Assembly: GCA_022225965.2 (NCBI GenBank)
Contig: JAKJXP020000025.1
Coordinates: forward strand, 186,001-250,000
DNA: 64,000 nucleotides
Source: Diatrype stigma
Taxonomy: Eukaryota; Ascomycota; Sordariomycetes; Xylariales; Diatrypaceae
Direction of reading: 5' to 3'
Part shown: positions 1 to 12,383 of the stretch, piece after piece
Numbering within the stretch: the first letter of the stretch is position 1
Layout of the letters: each line of letters opens with the position of its first letter
Notes under the pieces: model-generated
The model's database searches: none
What the model was told of the DNA's origin: nothing
Seen by the model: only the letters and a program-made list of their open reading frames with translations
Position numbers and translations under genes: made by a program

Positions 1-39
1 TGTCTCAGTCGAGGGGACACAGCTAATACTTGCTTTTAG

Positions 40-1579
40 GAGGAAGAAGCAGAGAAGCTTATGACTGATTCTTTTGCGAAGAACTTCATCGATTATGAAG
101 AGTATCCCGTGTCCGCCGATATTCAGAACCGGTGTGTTTCGATGATCGGCCGTCTCTTCAATGCTCCAGCAGGCGATGGCAGCGAAAGCAGCGGGCCCGT
201 TGGAACCTCTTGCGTGGGCAGCTCGGAAGCGATCATGCTCGCTGTCCTCGCCATGAAGCGCATTTGGAAGAACAAGAGGAAGGCCGAGGGGAAGTCTACC
301 GAGAACCCCAACATCGTCATGTCGTCGGCTGTCCAGGTCTGCTGGGAGAAGGCCACCAGATACTTCGAGATCGATGAGAAGCTGGTCTACTGCACCCCTG
401 ACCGATACGTCATTGATCCCGTTGAGACAGTCGACCTGGTTGACGAAAATACCATCGGAATCTGCGCTATCCTCGGGACGACATATACCGGGGAGTATGA
501 GGATGTTAAAGCAGTCAATGATCTCCTTGGTAAGTTCTAGAGTCCTTAGTTTCTACTTCCATACGTGGACTGGCAGGTGCATCCCTTGTACCCTGGAGTT
601 CTATCTTTCACTTCTAGCACTTACAAGCCCGAGCCTCGTTGTTCAAACTGTCACTAACGCTAGAAATCACAGTGGAGAGAGGAATCGATTGTCCAATTCA
701 TGTCGATGCTGCCAGTGGCGGCTTCGTTGCACCCTTCGTGATGCCCGGCTTGGAATGGGACTTCCGATGCGAGAAGGTCGTCTCGATCAACGTCTCAGGG
801 CATAAGGTTGGTCATTCATTACTCACATCTTAGGCATTGTTAGATGACTAATGTTTCTGTAGTATGGGTTGGTTTACCCTGGTGTCGGATGGGTCGTCTG
901 GAGGGCGGCAGAGTTCTTACCCCAAGAGCTTGTATTCAACATCAACTATCTCGGGGCAGATCAGGCATCGTTTACACTTAACTTTTCGAAGGGTGCGAGT
1001 CAAGTCATTGGCCAGTACTACCAGCTCATTCGACTCGGAAAGAAGGGTTACAAAGCGATCATGTCCAATCTTACCCGCACGGCCAACTATCTCTCCGAGT
1101 CTCTGGAAGCGATGGGCTTCCTTATCATGAGCCAAAAGTCCGGCCACGGTCTGCCTCTAGTGGCATTCCGGCTACCTCCTAAGGAAGAACGGGAGTGGGA
1201 CGAGTTTTCGCTTGCCCACAGGCTACGTGCCCGAGGATGGGTCGTCCCGGCTTACACGATGGCACCACACACGAACGAGATGAAGATGCTGCGCGTAGTC
1301 GTGCGGGAAGATTTCAGCAAGAACCGCTGCGACTCATTGATTTGTGACATCAAGCTTTGTATGGAGCTTCTTAATGCTATGGACAAGGAAACCATCAAGA
1401 AGCATGAACAGTTCATCCGCAGCCACGCCGTGCACAGTGCACAATCACGCCACAACCATCCCAAATACAAGGTAACATCCTACATTGCAAGTTAGTGAAG
1501 AATCGACGCTAACTATGAGACACAGAACGAGAAGCATTCAATCCAGGGTAAGCACGGAAAGACACACGGCGTCTGCTAG
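40..1579 (+). CDS. GAD1: Glutamate decarboxylase, 3' part (5' end outside window)
   Basis: PLP-dependent enzyme converting glutamate to GABA and CO2, in the cytosol (GABA shunt). Exons read as 40-529, 673-806, 863-1471 and 1526-1579; bases 1-39 are the end of an intron (GCTAAT branch, TTTTAG acceptor). The four exons encode 428 residues in one frame, against roughly 510-560 for fungal family members, so about 100 N-terminal residues lie upstream of the window. The active-site region INVSGHK is visible; its Lys, residue 208 of this fragment and the expected PLP Schiff-base residue, is the last codon before the intron at 807-862. The HVDAASGGF motif precedes it. The last intron (1472-1525, CTAAC branch) is needed to reach the C-terminus, which ends HGVC. 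Without it the frame stops after a few unrelated residues. The family assignment is firm; the exon joins are inferred from splice signals. Confidence 0.95.
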
Positions 1580-3544
1580 TGCCTATATACGGGCATATAG
1601 GTTGCTATGGGAAATAGGGGTTCATAATCCCAGCGTCTCCAAGGTGTGTCTCCTCAGCCACTGGTGTAACAGGAGGGAGTTGCTAGATACGATGGAAGCC
1701 TCATTATAGTGATATCCATATAGATATAGCTCAATCAAGAGCTGTGCGTCACCAAAAACCCCTCAATTCAAGTAAACACGCCGCTGCATGCTCAACCAAC
1801 CTAGTTAGGGATAGGGGAAGGGGATTCAACCACCGCGTTGAATAGCAAGCAAGGTGAGAAGACAGTAGTAGAAGCCTCTAATTGTGACCTCCAGACTTTC
1901 GGCAAAAGTGAGTCTCCATGTTCGATCAGAGGCTATGCAGTGGTCTTGATATGAAAGACATGCGGCAAAGTCAAAGAACTCAAAATTAACAGACAATACT
2001 GGGTGCAAAGTCATGATATGATATTAGGAGGCGGCGGCGCAGCCAGCCCGCGAACTACTTGTCGACATCATACCAAAACTTTGTTGGGTGCTCCTCGTCT
2101 TCGATCCTCCCCCTTTTTAAACTACCGGACTAGCCTCCGTCAAGCTCTGCGGAAACACACAATCAGGGTATCTTGTCCAATTCCAGCCATATCCATGGTC
2201 AGCAGCCAGCACCGATCCTGCTTTGATTCATCCCGAGTCTCAACCACTGCAAGTGGTTGGTATCAGTATAGTCCGACACAGATGTCACCCCTGACTCTGG
2301 CGGTCAAGTGCACCTCCGCCTCCAAGTCGAGCTTGATTCCGACTAGGAGTGCGGCCGCCTTTTGGTTGCCGTGGTCGTCAGTCGCGCCTTTCAGAAGTTG
2401 GCCTACCAGTCATGCGTTAGCGACGCCGCAGGGCGGGAAAAGGGTGTATTAGAGGCTACGCTGGCTTACCCGCTGGCTGGGACAGTCCTGAGGAGGTTGG
2501 CAGGTGCGGCAGTGACGAAGGGGCGTACTGGGTCAGGGGCTTCCGGCCGCCCCGGGCTTGGCCATCCGAGTCCGAGTCGCTGTTGTAGGGCCCGTTACTC
2601 TTGGGAAGAGTTGAGGTGCTGAGAACAGTTAGTTAGAGCTCGATTCTGGGATGTGGGAGCTGGTCTTCGAAAGGGTGTTTGCATACACATTAGGAGCAGA
2701 CATTTTGGCTGATTAGACTAGGGGGAATGATGGAAATTCTTCGTTAATTAGAAATCAAACAGGTGCCGGCGAGGTCTGAGTATGTGTCTGAGAATACTTT
2801 CGCAAAGATATAATTAATGTCGAGCTCAGACCAGCTGAAAAGGGGGGTGGAAGTTGAGAGGTTGAAGACGAGGATGGAGAGAACAGGATCAACTTCTTGC
2901 CTACCCGATCATGACGGCTGTTCTTATACAATTCGTCACACAGCATCGGTTGACTGTCTTGACCGGTCGTCCAGAAGATTAGTGGACGCGACCTAATGGC
3001 ATCATGGCGCACCTGCAGTGAAAGCTTCAGTGTGTTACATGACACCCGTATGCGAGGGGTCTCCCCTTAACAGCATCGTCCCATATGGCACGATTATCTA
3101 CACCAAGCGCTCATTGATCGCTGCTGCAAGGACACAGTCTGAGCGTCTCGTATTTGCCAAGGTTTGGATGGGACTGGGGGTTTGTGGGGAAAGCGGCTCC
3201 AAAGCACAGAGCCTCAAACCCAAAGGGCCCGCCAAACCCTGGTTTCGCATCGATGATCGATGATCTGAGGGACCCGATTCTGGGAGAAATCGCATGATCT
3301 CTCGGGGAATTGAAGCGCCCCGGGCAATGATGGGATATCGGTTCCACGTTACACCCTTGCGGGGGTTGTGTTCTAGGCCTCTTACCTACAGAACCACCGG
3401 GAAGCTGTGCAACGCAGAAAGTTCAGAGGTGAATCATCGTTATGCCAGAAAGAATTATTCGCCGCATTTCAACACCGGTCTTCATCGCCGCCAGCTTACC
3501 AGTCTGGCCTGTTGTTTGATTGTTCTGTCAAGTGTACGGAATTC
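1580..3544. other. Intergenic, no gene seen
   Basis: About 2 kb between the decarboxylase and the next gene. Open frames here reach at most about 150 codons, lack recognisable motifs and are rich in Arg/Ser/Pro as expected of chance frames. The part after about 2960 should hold the promoter of the next gene. I see no RNA gene or mobile element. Confidence 0.6.
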
Positions 3545-4796
3545 ATGTCGCCACTGTCAGACGAAAGAAATATTCACGAGGCTTTCAATACTTTCCGCGA
3601 GAAGCACTTGGAAGAAGTGCTTGATACGGTTCGCAAAGCTGTGCTTGCTGGGGATGCCCAAAAAGTCATCATGTCCCTTGCCATGCTTCTGGCCCTCACG
3701 GTGTGCCCGGCGATGCTAGGCACACAGGAAGCCATTCGACAGAGCCAATCCAAGAACAAGCGGGAAGAGCATCGGGCGCGGCGCTGCAACCTCGTGGTAT
3801 CTTGCTGCAAACCATCCATCCGGAGCCGTGATATCAATGGGAAGTTGGTCGTGCTGAAAGACCAAAAGGTGCGATCCAAGAACCCCTACCTGCCCACCGG
3901 CTCATGGCGAGTCAGTACTAACATGTAATGCACAATCGCAGCTCTACATAACAAATGAAGTCCCATCTTATGATGGCACCGGGTCCGATTCTGTGTTCAG
4001 CGGCCATCCTTTCTCCGGCTACTTCCTGCCATACCCAGATTCGCAATATGAAGGTCTAGTCAGCACCATTTCCGACGACCCTCCCATGTTGAACTGGATA
4101 TATGTCGACAGGAACACCTATGAGGTGAAATACGGAGTACGGGCGGAGGCTCAGGAGCACCTTACGGGCCCCTTCGACTGCACGCGGCAGGACCGACGCA
4201 TGACACTCGAGGGCTGGGAGGGTTTCGTGGCCGTGGAAGAGTTTCCGGGGATATGGGCGCTGTACTTCGACCGGGACGATGACGGCCTCACGGCGAAAGT
4301 ACCTATGGGGACGAGAGTCCTTGAGATCGAACTCACGAGAAGGGAAAAGAAGGAGAGGAAACCGGAACCGGATCCAAACCAGGCGACGACACTGGATGAC
4401 ATGATGAAGCAACACAAGGCGCAAACTGCGCAGGAAGAGCAGGAGAGACAGCAGTTCGCGGGATCTGAAGATCCTCAGCAAGCAGCAGCAGAACAAGTAC
4501 CGGCGTCGACAGCTGACGTCGAGGTTGGGGAAGCGCCACCACCAGTCCAAGTCACACATGAGGCCCAAGATCCTAGCAATATAGCTTTTGAAAGGGGGGA
4601 GGAACCTCCCTCCCCGAGCGCAGTGAGCGGCAAGCTGTCGTTCTGGTCAACTACTAGGAAAGTCGAGGCGGGCGATGATGATGCGTCTATTACTGCAGCA
4701 AGCTCCACCTTAGATCGAACTGATGACTTGGTGGAAGCCGTAGTCGAGCTTGAGGAGACCGGTTACAAGAAGCCATATGTAGAGGATGAACAATGA
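3545..4796 (+). CDS. Conserved fungal protein of unknown function
   Basis: Two exons, 3545-3868 and 3942-4796, give 392 residues. The 73-nt intron has a GTGCGA donor, a CTAAC branch and a CGCAG acceptor, and joins GKLVVLKDQK to LYITNEV in frame. The start is the first Met with sustained coding character; frames further upstream look random. Residues about 35-60 are hydrophobic (MSLAMLLALTVCPAML) and could be an amphipathic or membrane-associated helix. The middle (about 110-240) is a compact domain with motifs GYFLPYPDS, LNWIYVDRNTYEVKYGVR, GPFDCTRQDRR and WEGFVAVEE. The last 140 residues are acidic, Gln/Ala/Pro-rich and probably disordered. It resembles proteins annotated only as hypothetical in many ascomycetes, from memory and not by search. 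No enzymatic motif is evident. Confidence 0.85.
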
Positions 4797-5362
4797 GAGC
4801 TTGGGCTCATGATGCCTATATCCATATATGATTTCCCATGCATAGATTCTCCTATCACCAACTCTGAACTCATGGTTGATCTCGTCTGTTACGTTGTTTA
4901 TCGGCCTTTTTACATGGCCCATGACATAGCTAGATATCAATGAGAACTGTATATGGCGATTCTTGAGCAAGAACGGCTGGCTCTTGGCAATCTTATGGAC
5001 CAACAACGAACGATCCTGATTGATAGCGCATGCAGTAAGTAATTAATTACCAGGTATATCACGAAGAATTGGCTCTCTTTGCAAGCTCCCTTGTTGTAAT
5101 GTTATGGTATAAGCATGAGCAACCTCGGAATTCGCCGACCAGGCTTAAGTGCCATGATATATCGGATGATGACGCTGATCTTTGCGTTTCAGCACCTCCC
5201 CTGCGCGCAACAGCATGGGTTTCGCGAAATGATCCACTCAGACTAACTAATTCTCGAACCCCAGAACCCCTAACTTCCTTCAGACAGACCTCCAATCGAA
5301 CCACCAAACCATATTGGCAAGGAATCTGAGCTTTTGCAATCCCTCCTTCCGGCAAGGTCGTC
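4797..5362. other. Intergenic, no gene seen
   Basis: 566 bp between two same-strand genes of unknown function. It should contain the 3' end of the upstream transcript and the promoter of the downstream gene. No distinct motif or RNA is recognised. Confidence 0.6.
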
Positions 5363-6635
5363 ATGGAGCTCTACCCTATTCTTACATCAGAGACAAGACG
5401 CTCAAGTAGCGATCTAAAAAGTTCATGGATTCAATCATACAGGTGAAGAGGAAGAACAATGCTGGCGAGCGTTCTGAAATCGATAGGCGATAGTTCGACC
5501 GAATCCGAGGGAATCGCAGAGCTTGTCGTGACGGCTATTGGCACGGGCGGTCGACATTATCTATGCTGGAAGACCCCAAGCGGCTCGTATAGACAACGTA
5601 AGAGCCAAATCCCCTCGAATCTGAGGTTAGGATGTTGTTCCTAACTATCATTCCTTGCTAACAAGTAACAATGGCATAGATCATCATGGCCTACCCAGCG
5701 CGCTTGAAGAGTGGCTGTTCCCAGCCGACGGTAGCACGAGAGACTTCGAAACCCTGCAGGTGATTCTTTCGGGCGAGAATACGTTCTGGGCCTCTGATCG
5801 GCATGGCGAGATCAAGAGCCGAGCATCGGATCAGGAACGGAGGCTGCGACGCGCGACTACGATCAACAGTATGACGCCAACCACGGAGAGCAAGAGATGG
5901 ACGGGCTACGTCGTGGGGATGTCCCCGGATAATGCGGAAAGGAAGCGCTCAACCACCCTTCCTTCCATGCCACCAGTGTCCGACCAGACCACCGAGGTAC
6001 CTGCCGGGCCGCGCTCAAGACATATCCGATCGTTGTCGTCAACAGATGGGCCACATCGCGCGCCGTATGTACCACTGCTACTGCGACATCGTAGGATGAA
6101 CTGGTCGACGAGGCCACGCAGCCACGAAGAGCTAGGGCCGCTCAAGGAGTGCCCAAGTCCACTGCCGCAGGGCCCAGCACCACTGGAGCCAGAACACACG
6201 CAACCGAGTCGCAATAGCCAATGTAGTTGTGGCTGCCATGAAGGTGTGCGGCGGAGCGGCCAACCGCCACTCGAAAGCCCAGCAGATGCGCCACATAAGA
6301 AGGCGAGACCGGTCTATGCCGATGCGGGCATCCAGACAGACGACGACTACTCCACAAAACACCCCTCAAAGGCTTCAACTAGACACGAGGATGGTGTCCA
6401 ACGTGTATATGGGCGGCAACGCCGGGCAAGGTCTACCGAACCATCATCAGGCTTCGAGTTCCAGCCGGATACTTATAGTAGTCAACGGGCAAGTCTCTAC
6501 AGCAGTGGATCGTGGGAATCGGACAGATCGTCGTGGTATCTTCCAAATCCCGTCATGATGGGAAGGATGCAGGATTACTTCCGATCTACGGACTACTACC
6601 TAGGCGATTCGTTGCAGCCGCAAGGGATGGGATGA
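5363..6635 (+). CDS. Unknown protein with short N-terminal domain and long disordered tail
   Basis: Best model: exons 5363-5442, 5494-5597 and 5680-6635 (379 residues). The first intron (51 nt, GTGAAG...GATAG) removes a stop and joins SYS to STESEG in frame; a shorter model would start at Met 5459 with no first exon. The second intron (82 nt, GTAAGA donor, GCTAAC branch, ATAG acceptor) is clear. The conserved-looking core runs from about residue 28 to 100 with motifs RHYLCWKTPSGSYRQ, GLPSALEEWLFPADGSTRDF and ENTFWASDRHGEIKSR. The rest is Arg/Ser/Pro-rich low complexity with a CSCGCHEG cysteine cluster near residue 245 and a Tyr/Ser-rich C-terminus. The function is unknown. The core looks like a small globular domain; the tail may be regulatory. 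I am sure this is a gene, less sure of its first exon. Confidence 0.75.
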
Positions 6636-9600
6636 AGTGCCAATACCTTGCCTGCTATTTGCTTTGCTTTTGGGTGGACCAATATGGAAGGAGTTGCGGT
6701 TGATTGTTTGATACCACTAGGCCGGGCAAAGGGTTGAAGTTGCAGACTGGTGATGCCATCAGCTTTGGACCGTCTTAATACAGTTGGGAACGACCTCAAG
6801 CTATATGGTTTAATATAGATACACATGGATGAAATTAGATTTATATAATACAACTTCGAAGAGCTTTCTTCAGAACTCTATACCCACATAATAGCAGAAG
6901 ATATACATAATATGATGCCTCTGAATGTACATCTGGTGTGAGTATCTTGCGCGATTTGGGCTACGCTTAGGATAGCTTTTGACAACTTGTCGATACAGAC
7001 GTGAGTTAGTCGTACTTCTCAGACTGAGAAACTAGCAGTGATTGAACGTGCGCCTTCAACGGCTCTTGGGGCGCGGTATCTCTCAATGACACCGCCCAAA
7101 TGAGTCACTAAAGGCCTCTTCGTAACACCAATGTCAATGACCCAGCAGTTATCAGAATTGCTGAAATTCAGGATAATGAGCTTAGTTGACTGAGTAACTA
7201 CTGCTATACTGGATGGAGGAATCGTCTGCTTATATACACAAATGGCTCAGGGGCATTGTACTGTACTCGCAACTACTCCAGCCTTGACCCTTAGTTCAAC
7301 AAGAATCCAGCAAGCAACGGGAGGAATCGTGACGGCGCTGATTTTTGTCCGAGTTATATCTGCTGTATTTTGACAACCAAATAGACACCCAGATGAGAAT
7401 GCGTAGAACACAGTTTTCACACCTACAGCTTTGGTTTTACACGGCTGGTGCAGCAGATACTCTCCTATTCGATGTTTTCCATTCACAGCAGGGTAATGTA
7501 CCTACCTACGTAATACTGCAGAGCGGGATCACTTACCACTAAACCCCAAAGATGACTAGACAGGCGCGACATACAGAAATACACCATTTCGTATTTGCCT
7601 ACCAAAGAAGTTCAGCAATGGATTCGTACCATATATTCGATGCTCACACTCGATGAGGCAGAAGAGTCTGATACAGCACCTCGGTTCCAAGATCAACTAC
7701 GTTCAAGGAACCGCCTGTCAGGTAAATGTGAGGCTCTACGCTATAACCGAACGGGCAGTCTTTTGGAGATGAGGACCTTCTAACACAGGTGTGTCACTAT
7801 GTATTAACCAGACCATTGGCAACATTGATGGTTTCTTAACATGAAGGAAAGTATTTCGTATGGTATCTCATCAGCCCTGGTAACGTTCAGTGAGAGATGA
7901 GTGCGTTGTGACATCTGAAGGGAGGAGATATAAGAGCTGGAATCGTCCGTTATAACAAGAGTTCATAGGAGTTATTGCGACGAATTAGAGATAGGAAGCA
8001 GCGCGTCCAATAAGCATTAACGCAGTTATAACCAGACACCAAAGGATGAGGAATATTTTGCATGCCGTTCAGTGTCATCTCTGGTTCTCATAGGGAGGTT
8101 GTGTCTGATCATTTATACCTTCACAATGTTCGAGACAGAGATGTTATCATAGCTATGCTCATAACAGTAAGATAACGCGGCTAGCAAATCTTAGTGACAT
8201 ACTACCTGGGTAACCCAGCTTTCTAGACTACAGCTAGCAAAGGTCTATTTAGCTCATTAGTCCTTATCTTACCCCCCAATACATTGTGGCCATATAATTT
8301 GGTCGCCAGGATGAAGGTCTGGGAGTCTGGTAACGACTCAGCTTAATATCGGCTGCTCCGCTAGCGATGTCTTCATCCCGAAGGCCAATTCCTACACTAT
8401 CTATACTACCGACGCCTAAGTATAATACTGTCAATCATACAAAATGCATGATAATGCAGGTATCATCCCACACATTCCGGCCGCATACGAATCAAAAGCT
8501 ATGCAGTACCTCCCCCCATTTTTCAAAAGCAGAGGGCTTGGAAAGAATAATCATGCGTGGATCGATGTTAGTACATGTTGCTGCCCAATGTAAGCCCTGA
8601 CGCCGCCCGTGGCACATAGCCGTTAGATCATTGGAAGCCTCATCAGTTCGTCACTATAGCCAGGAGTTCACCGCGCGGTAGACAGCATAATAAGAACTAA
8701 GTAATGAGTAGTCTCAAAAGCTGCTGTATTTATTTTGAAGATCCAGTGACTACGTTTTAGCGACCTAACAAGCCAAGAGCGATTGACACCGCACGACTTT
8801 CTTTGACCTAGGTGCTTCTATAGGAAAGCTGGGAAAGTACTACGCATAGTTTTTTAGTCGTTCTCGTGATTCCGATGAAAGTGATACGTCCCCTGACCTC
8901 TTGGCTAGTATCACCCTAAGCCGGACCGCACCGCACCGTGGACGAGTGAGCCCAATACGGCAGCAGCAGCAGCAGCAGCCATGGGCATGGATCCCGAACC
9001 CAGCCGAAGTTCTGGGCCAAGTCCAAATAAATAATGTCTACTAATTATGTATGTACACACAAGAGCACGCAATACTACAGCGCCAGCAGCTGCGTGATAA
9101 AATGATTTACGGCGATTTGGGCGGAAAGAAGCTAGCTGATAAGTCTATGTTGGAAAGGGGAAAAGGGGGGCAGGGATCTTCTAGTTCAGCTGCAGGGGTA
9201 GCGGCTTGAAATAGGCAAGTCGCGCACCGGATCGCTACGGCTCGCCCTTTTGACACGCGGCAGATCCGAGATTTTGGAGGGGGGTCACCTCGTAGGCAAT
9301 CGATAGTTACAGAGTAGTCTAGGTACTGACTGCATTCAAACGGGGGGGCTGGTCTCGTACGGCGCGTAGCCCGGGGAATGGGGAAACACTACGACCCAAA
9401 ACAGACTGTTTTTTCCTGCTTCCACATGGAGTAATTGGCGGAGTCCACATGGCCTAACAACCAGATATCCTAGGGTCTGGCTCTCCTTGCTGCAGCAGGG
9501 GGAACTTTCGAGCTTGGTCACTGCTTCGCTGAAAATTGCACCTTTTAGAAAAGGCAATTCGGCATTATACAGGCATCACTGCTTAAGTGGTACATATGTA

Positions 9601-9935
9601 TTTTTTGCGGATTCATTAGATATCATATAGTCCCTCCCCCTTCCACCGTTCCTCACGGGAATCACTAAGTTATGTTATAATAGATGCAGATGCAAGATCG
9701 TAAAGCCACCGCATGCTAGATAGGAGCAGCAGACCGATTATGGGCTACAAATAGTATATGTGTTGTGTATATTTTGGTGGCATGAACGCGTTGCTTTATT
9801 ACCACGCAAGTTCCATCCCCGAACGCATGGAGAAACAATGGACACTTGCTTGGTCGTGAAATTTGTAGACCCATCAGGGATTCCTAGACCAGCTCCCGTA
9901 TTCTCGATATGTAAGAGACGGGTCTGGTTCGTGAT
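6636..9935. other. Intergenic, 3.3 kb, no gene seen
   Basis: It lies between the convergent ends of the unknown + strand gene and the - strand transcription factor. The stretch from about 6780 to 8800 is visibly AT-rich with only tiny frames. A (CAG)n run lies near 8961. No coding signal or RNA gene is recognised. The AT-rich part could be old repeat-derived DNA, but I see no transposase remnant. Confidence 0.55.
8961..8979 (+). repeat. (CAG)6 microsatellite
   Basis: Six CAG units in non-coding sequence, followed by CCATGGGC. No long frame covers it. Confidence 0.8.
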
Positions 9936-12383
9936 TTAGATGATATTCGCTATGCTGATCCTCTCCGTGCTTCGCGCCGAGGAGCTTGCTCCAGGAGCAG
10001 GACTGTTACCGCTACTCCCGGGCCCAATGGTACTGCTTCGTGGTGGCACGCTCGGCGTCTGTTCCATCTTTATCGGGGGCAAAGTTTGCGGCATGAAGGC
10101 CGGGGCAGGGCTGGTGGTTCCGGAAGCCAAACCCTTTATGCGCGAGAACAGTCCATCCCAGTCACCCCAGTCTTGCATCTCCTCGAGCGTCAGCCCCGTT
10201 CGATTTTCGGGCATCAACAGACCTCCCCCAATCGGCTTCGCTGACATGACAGGAGGGTCGCGCTCCGATCCAACCCATGCCCAAGATGACTCCGGGCCCG
10301 CTTGCAAGTCGGCGCTAACATATATCAGAAGTTCCTCATCCCTGATCAAGGATTCCTGAACGGCTGCGGGCCCGGGCGGGGCGGCGTGTGGAAATCCGTG
10401 GGGTGTTGTCCGGGGCAAGAAAGAAGCGATTTCGGCCCTCTTGCTCGCTAACATGGAAACGAAGAACGATAGGTATCTGCCGCATGGCATAGCAACATCC
10501 CGCCGGCTGCCTATCGACGAAAGTGCTCGAATGCACGTAGATGCAGGTTCGTAGCGGCCCGCGAGTAGGAGGAATAACGTGCAGCGGAAGATGTGTGTCG
10601 TGAGAAGCGCGGTTGCCGTGTCAGCAAGGGTGGCGCTCAGCCGACTGATCAGGTCAGCCGTATCCATCGCAGTGATCGTACACTGATCGATCGCGCTCTT
10701 TCGGACTTCCGGGGGACAGGTGGGAGCGAGATTCTGACGATGGAGTAGTAGGCGAGCGCTAAGGAGATAACTAAGAGGCATAAGTATGTGCGGAGCGATA
10801 GGGAGATCACTTTGGGGGTCGCAGGCTGCTGGGAAAGCCCTTTGACAAGCAATGAAATGTGCGTCAAACGCCGCCAATCGCGTCGGCGCCACGACTGGGG
10901 CCGAAAGGGCCTTCCGTAGCGCGGAGTAGCTTCGAACAACGTCGATCACCACATGTAGATAATGAGATAGGGGGTTGGCGTTCAGGGGGTGGATGGGACC
11001 GTCAGGTTGAAGAAAGTGGTCGTCACAAGGCTCGGGGAGCGCCACGTCGCAGTCGGTATCGTCTATCGCGAAGGGGCGGCCAAGTTCCAGGGATAATGTT
11101 CGGTCGAGGATGTAGATTGCCCACCAAACCCTCCTGCGCATGTCGGCCTCCACCCTCGATCGAGCGCCGGTTTCCAAGTGGAGGTCCATGTCCTGCGCGC
11201 ACCTCACGGCGCTCCCTAGCCACGCCCACGCTGCTGATTTCAAGTTGAGCTCGTTCAACGCCAGAGCGAAGAGGAATAAACCCCGAGCGTTATCTAGGGA
11301 AAAGTCGTTGTTCCACGGGTCTATGAGCACTCGTGCGGCTTCAAGTAACTCGCCAGCTCGCTTCGTTCGCTCGAGGTCATCGCTGAAAAGACTGCCCACT
11401 CCCAGTACGGCATAAAACATAGAAAGCCACGATGCCGAAACCCGCTGCAAACTAGCATTCTGGTATAACTCGTCAACGTCGTGTTGCAAAGTCGGCCAAT
11501 GCAGGATGGGCATCATGATGTGCACTGCCCCGTAGTAGGCGTGTAGAAGCTTCTCCGCCACGGGCTTAGGCGGCAACGGCGGTCTCGGGGGGTCGAACAC
11601 AGTAGCGGCCAACAAGGATTGCCGACTTGGTGACGGCGGCTTGAGCAAGCCTTTCGAGAAGTTCCTCAGGTTGGACCTAGCCCGGGAGGGATCATGCAAA
11701 GGCACTACCCGCCTTCGCCGCTTGGGTTCGGAGCGGATATCTGGAAGCTGAGGTGGTAGCTGCTCGACATTTTCCACGTCCACATCCATCTGGCCATCTC
11801 GCTCACTGAGCATGCGCTTCAGACTATTGTTCTCCCTCCTCAACCTGTCAAGCTGCTTCTCCAGGTCCTGCACCTGCTTGATGGAGGACATTCGCCGGTT
11901 GGTTTCCTTGGTGAACTGGCACTTCACATTGCGGCTGGAACACTCCGAACAGCTGGTCGTTTCCGTCGCATCACACTTGACTTTTCTCTCGCGGCAAGCA
12001 TCGCAGCTTGGGTCCTTTCTCCTCTGCCGGTAGGCTCGCTTCTGAGCTCAAGGTTAGCAGGGAATAATGAGCATTCTGAGGGTTCAAGAGGGGGCTTTGG
12101 CTACCGAATCGTTTGATGGCAAGGATTCACGGCCCATCACTGGGGTCGCTGCCACTGGTGTGTAAGATTGGAACGCCGACTGGCTCACGGACGGTAAGTT
12201 CGCAATGGCGCCTATCGGCTGCGACTGGTGCGCGGTGCCAGCGCGCGCCCCTGTGTTCATTAGATTGTTCAGGTACTGGGCCTGGGGTCTGGGAGAGGTC
12301 GCCGAGGAGACGGATGATGAATCATAAGACCTGGTAGATGGGTTCGGTGATCGAGGGAAGGCATTGTGCGACGGCGTCGCCAT
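9936..12383 (-). CDS. Zn2Cys6 fungal transcription factor with Fungal_trans domain
   Basis: Exons (minus strand) 12383-12105 and 12041-9936 give 794 residues. The 63-nt intron has a GTAGCC donor, a GCTAACC branch and a CTCAG acceptor. The binuclear zinc cluster lies just after the junction: Cys106, 109, 116, 124, 127 and 134 (CX2CX6CX7CX2CX6C) with the basic stretch RERKVKC. A leucine-rich coiled coil (about 147-175, QDLEKQLDRLRRENNSLK) follows, as expected for dimerisation, then a basic patch EPKRRRR. The fungal-specific regulatory domain (PF04082-like) spans about 235-500 and includes RRRVWWAIYILDRTLSLELGRP. The C-terminus is Pro/Ser-rich. The first 93 residues are low-complexity Ser/Pro/Ala. 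The frame stays open upstream to another Met at 12548, so a start 55 residues longer is possible. The target genes cannot be told from sequence. It is transcribed away from the gene desert. Confidence 0.93.
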
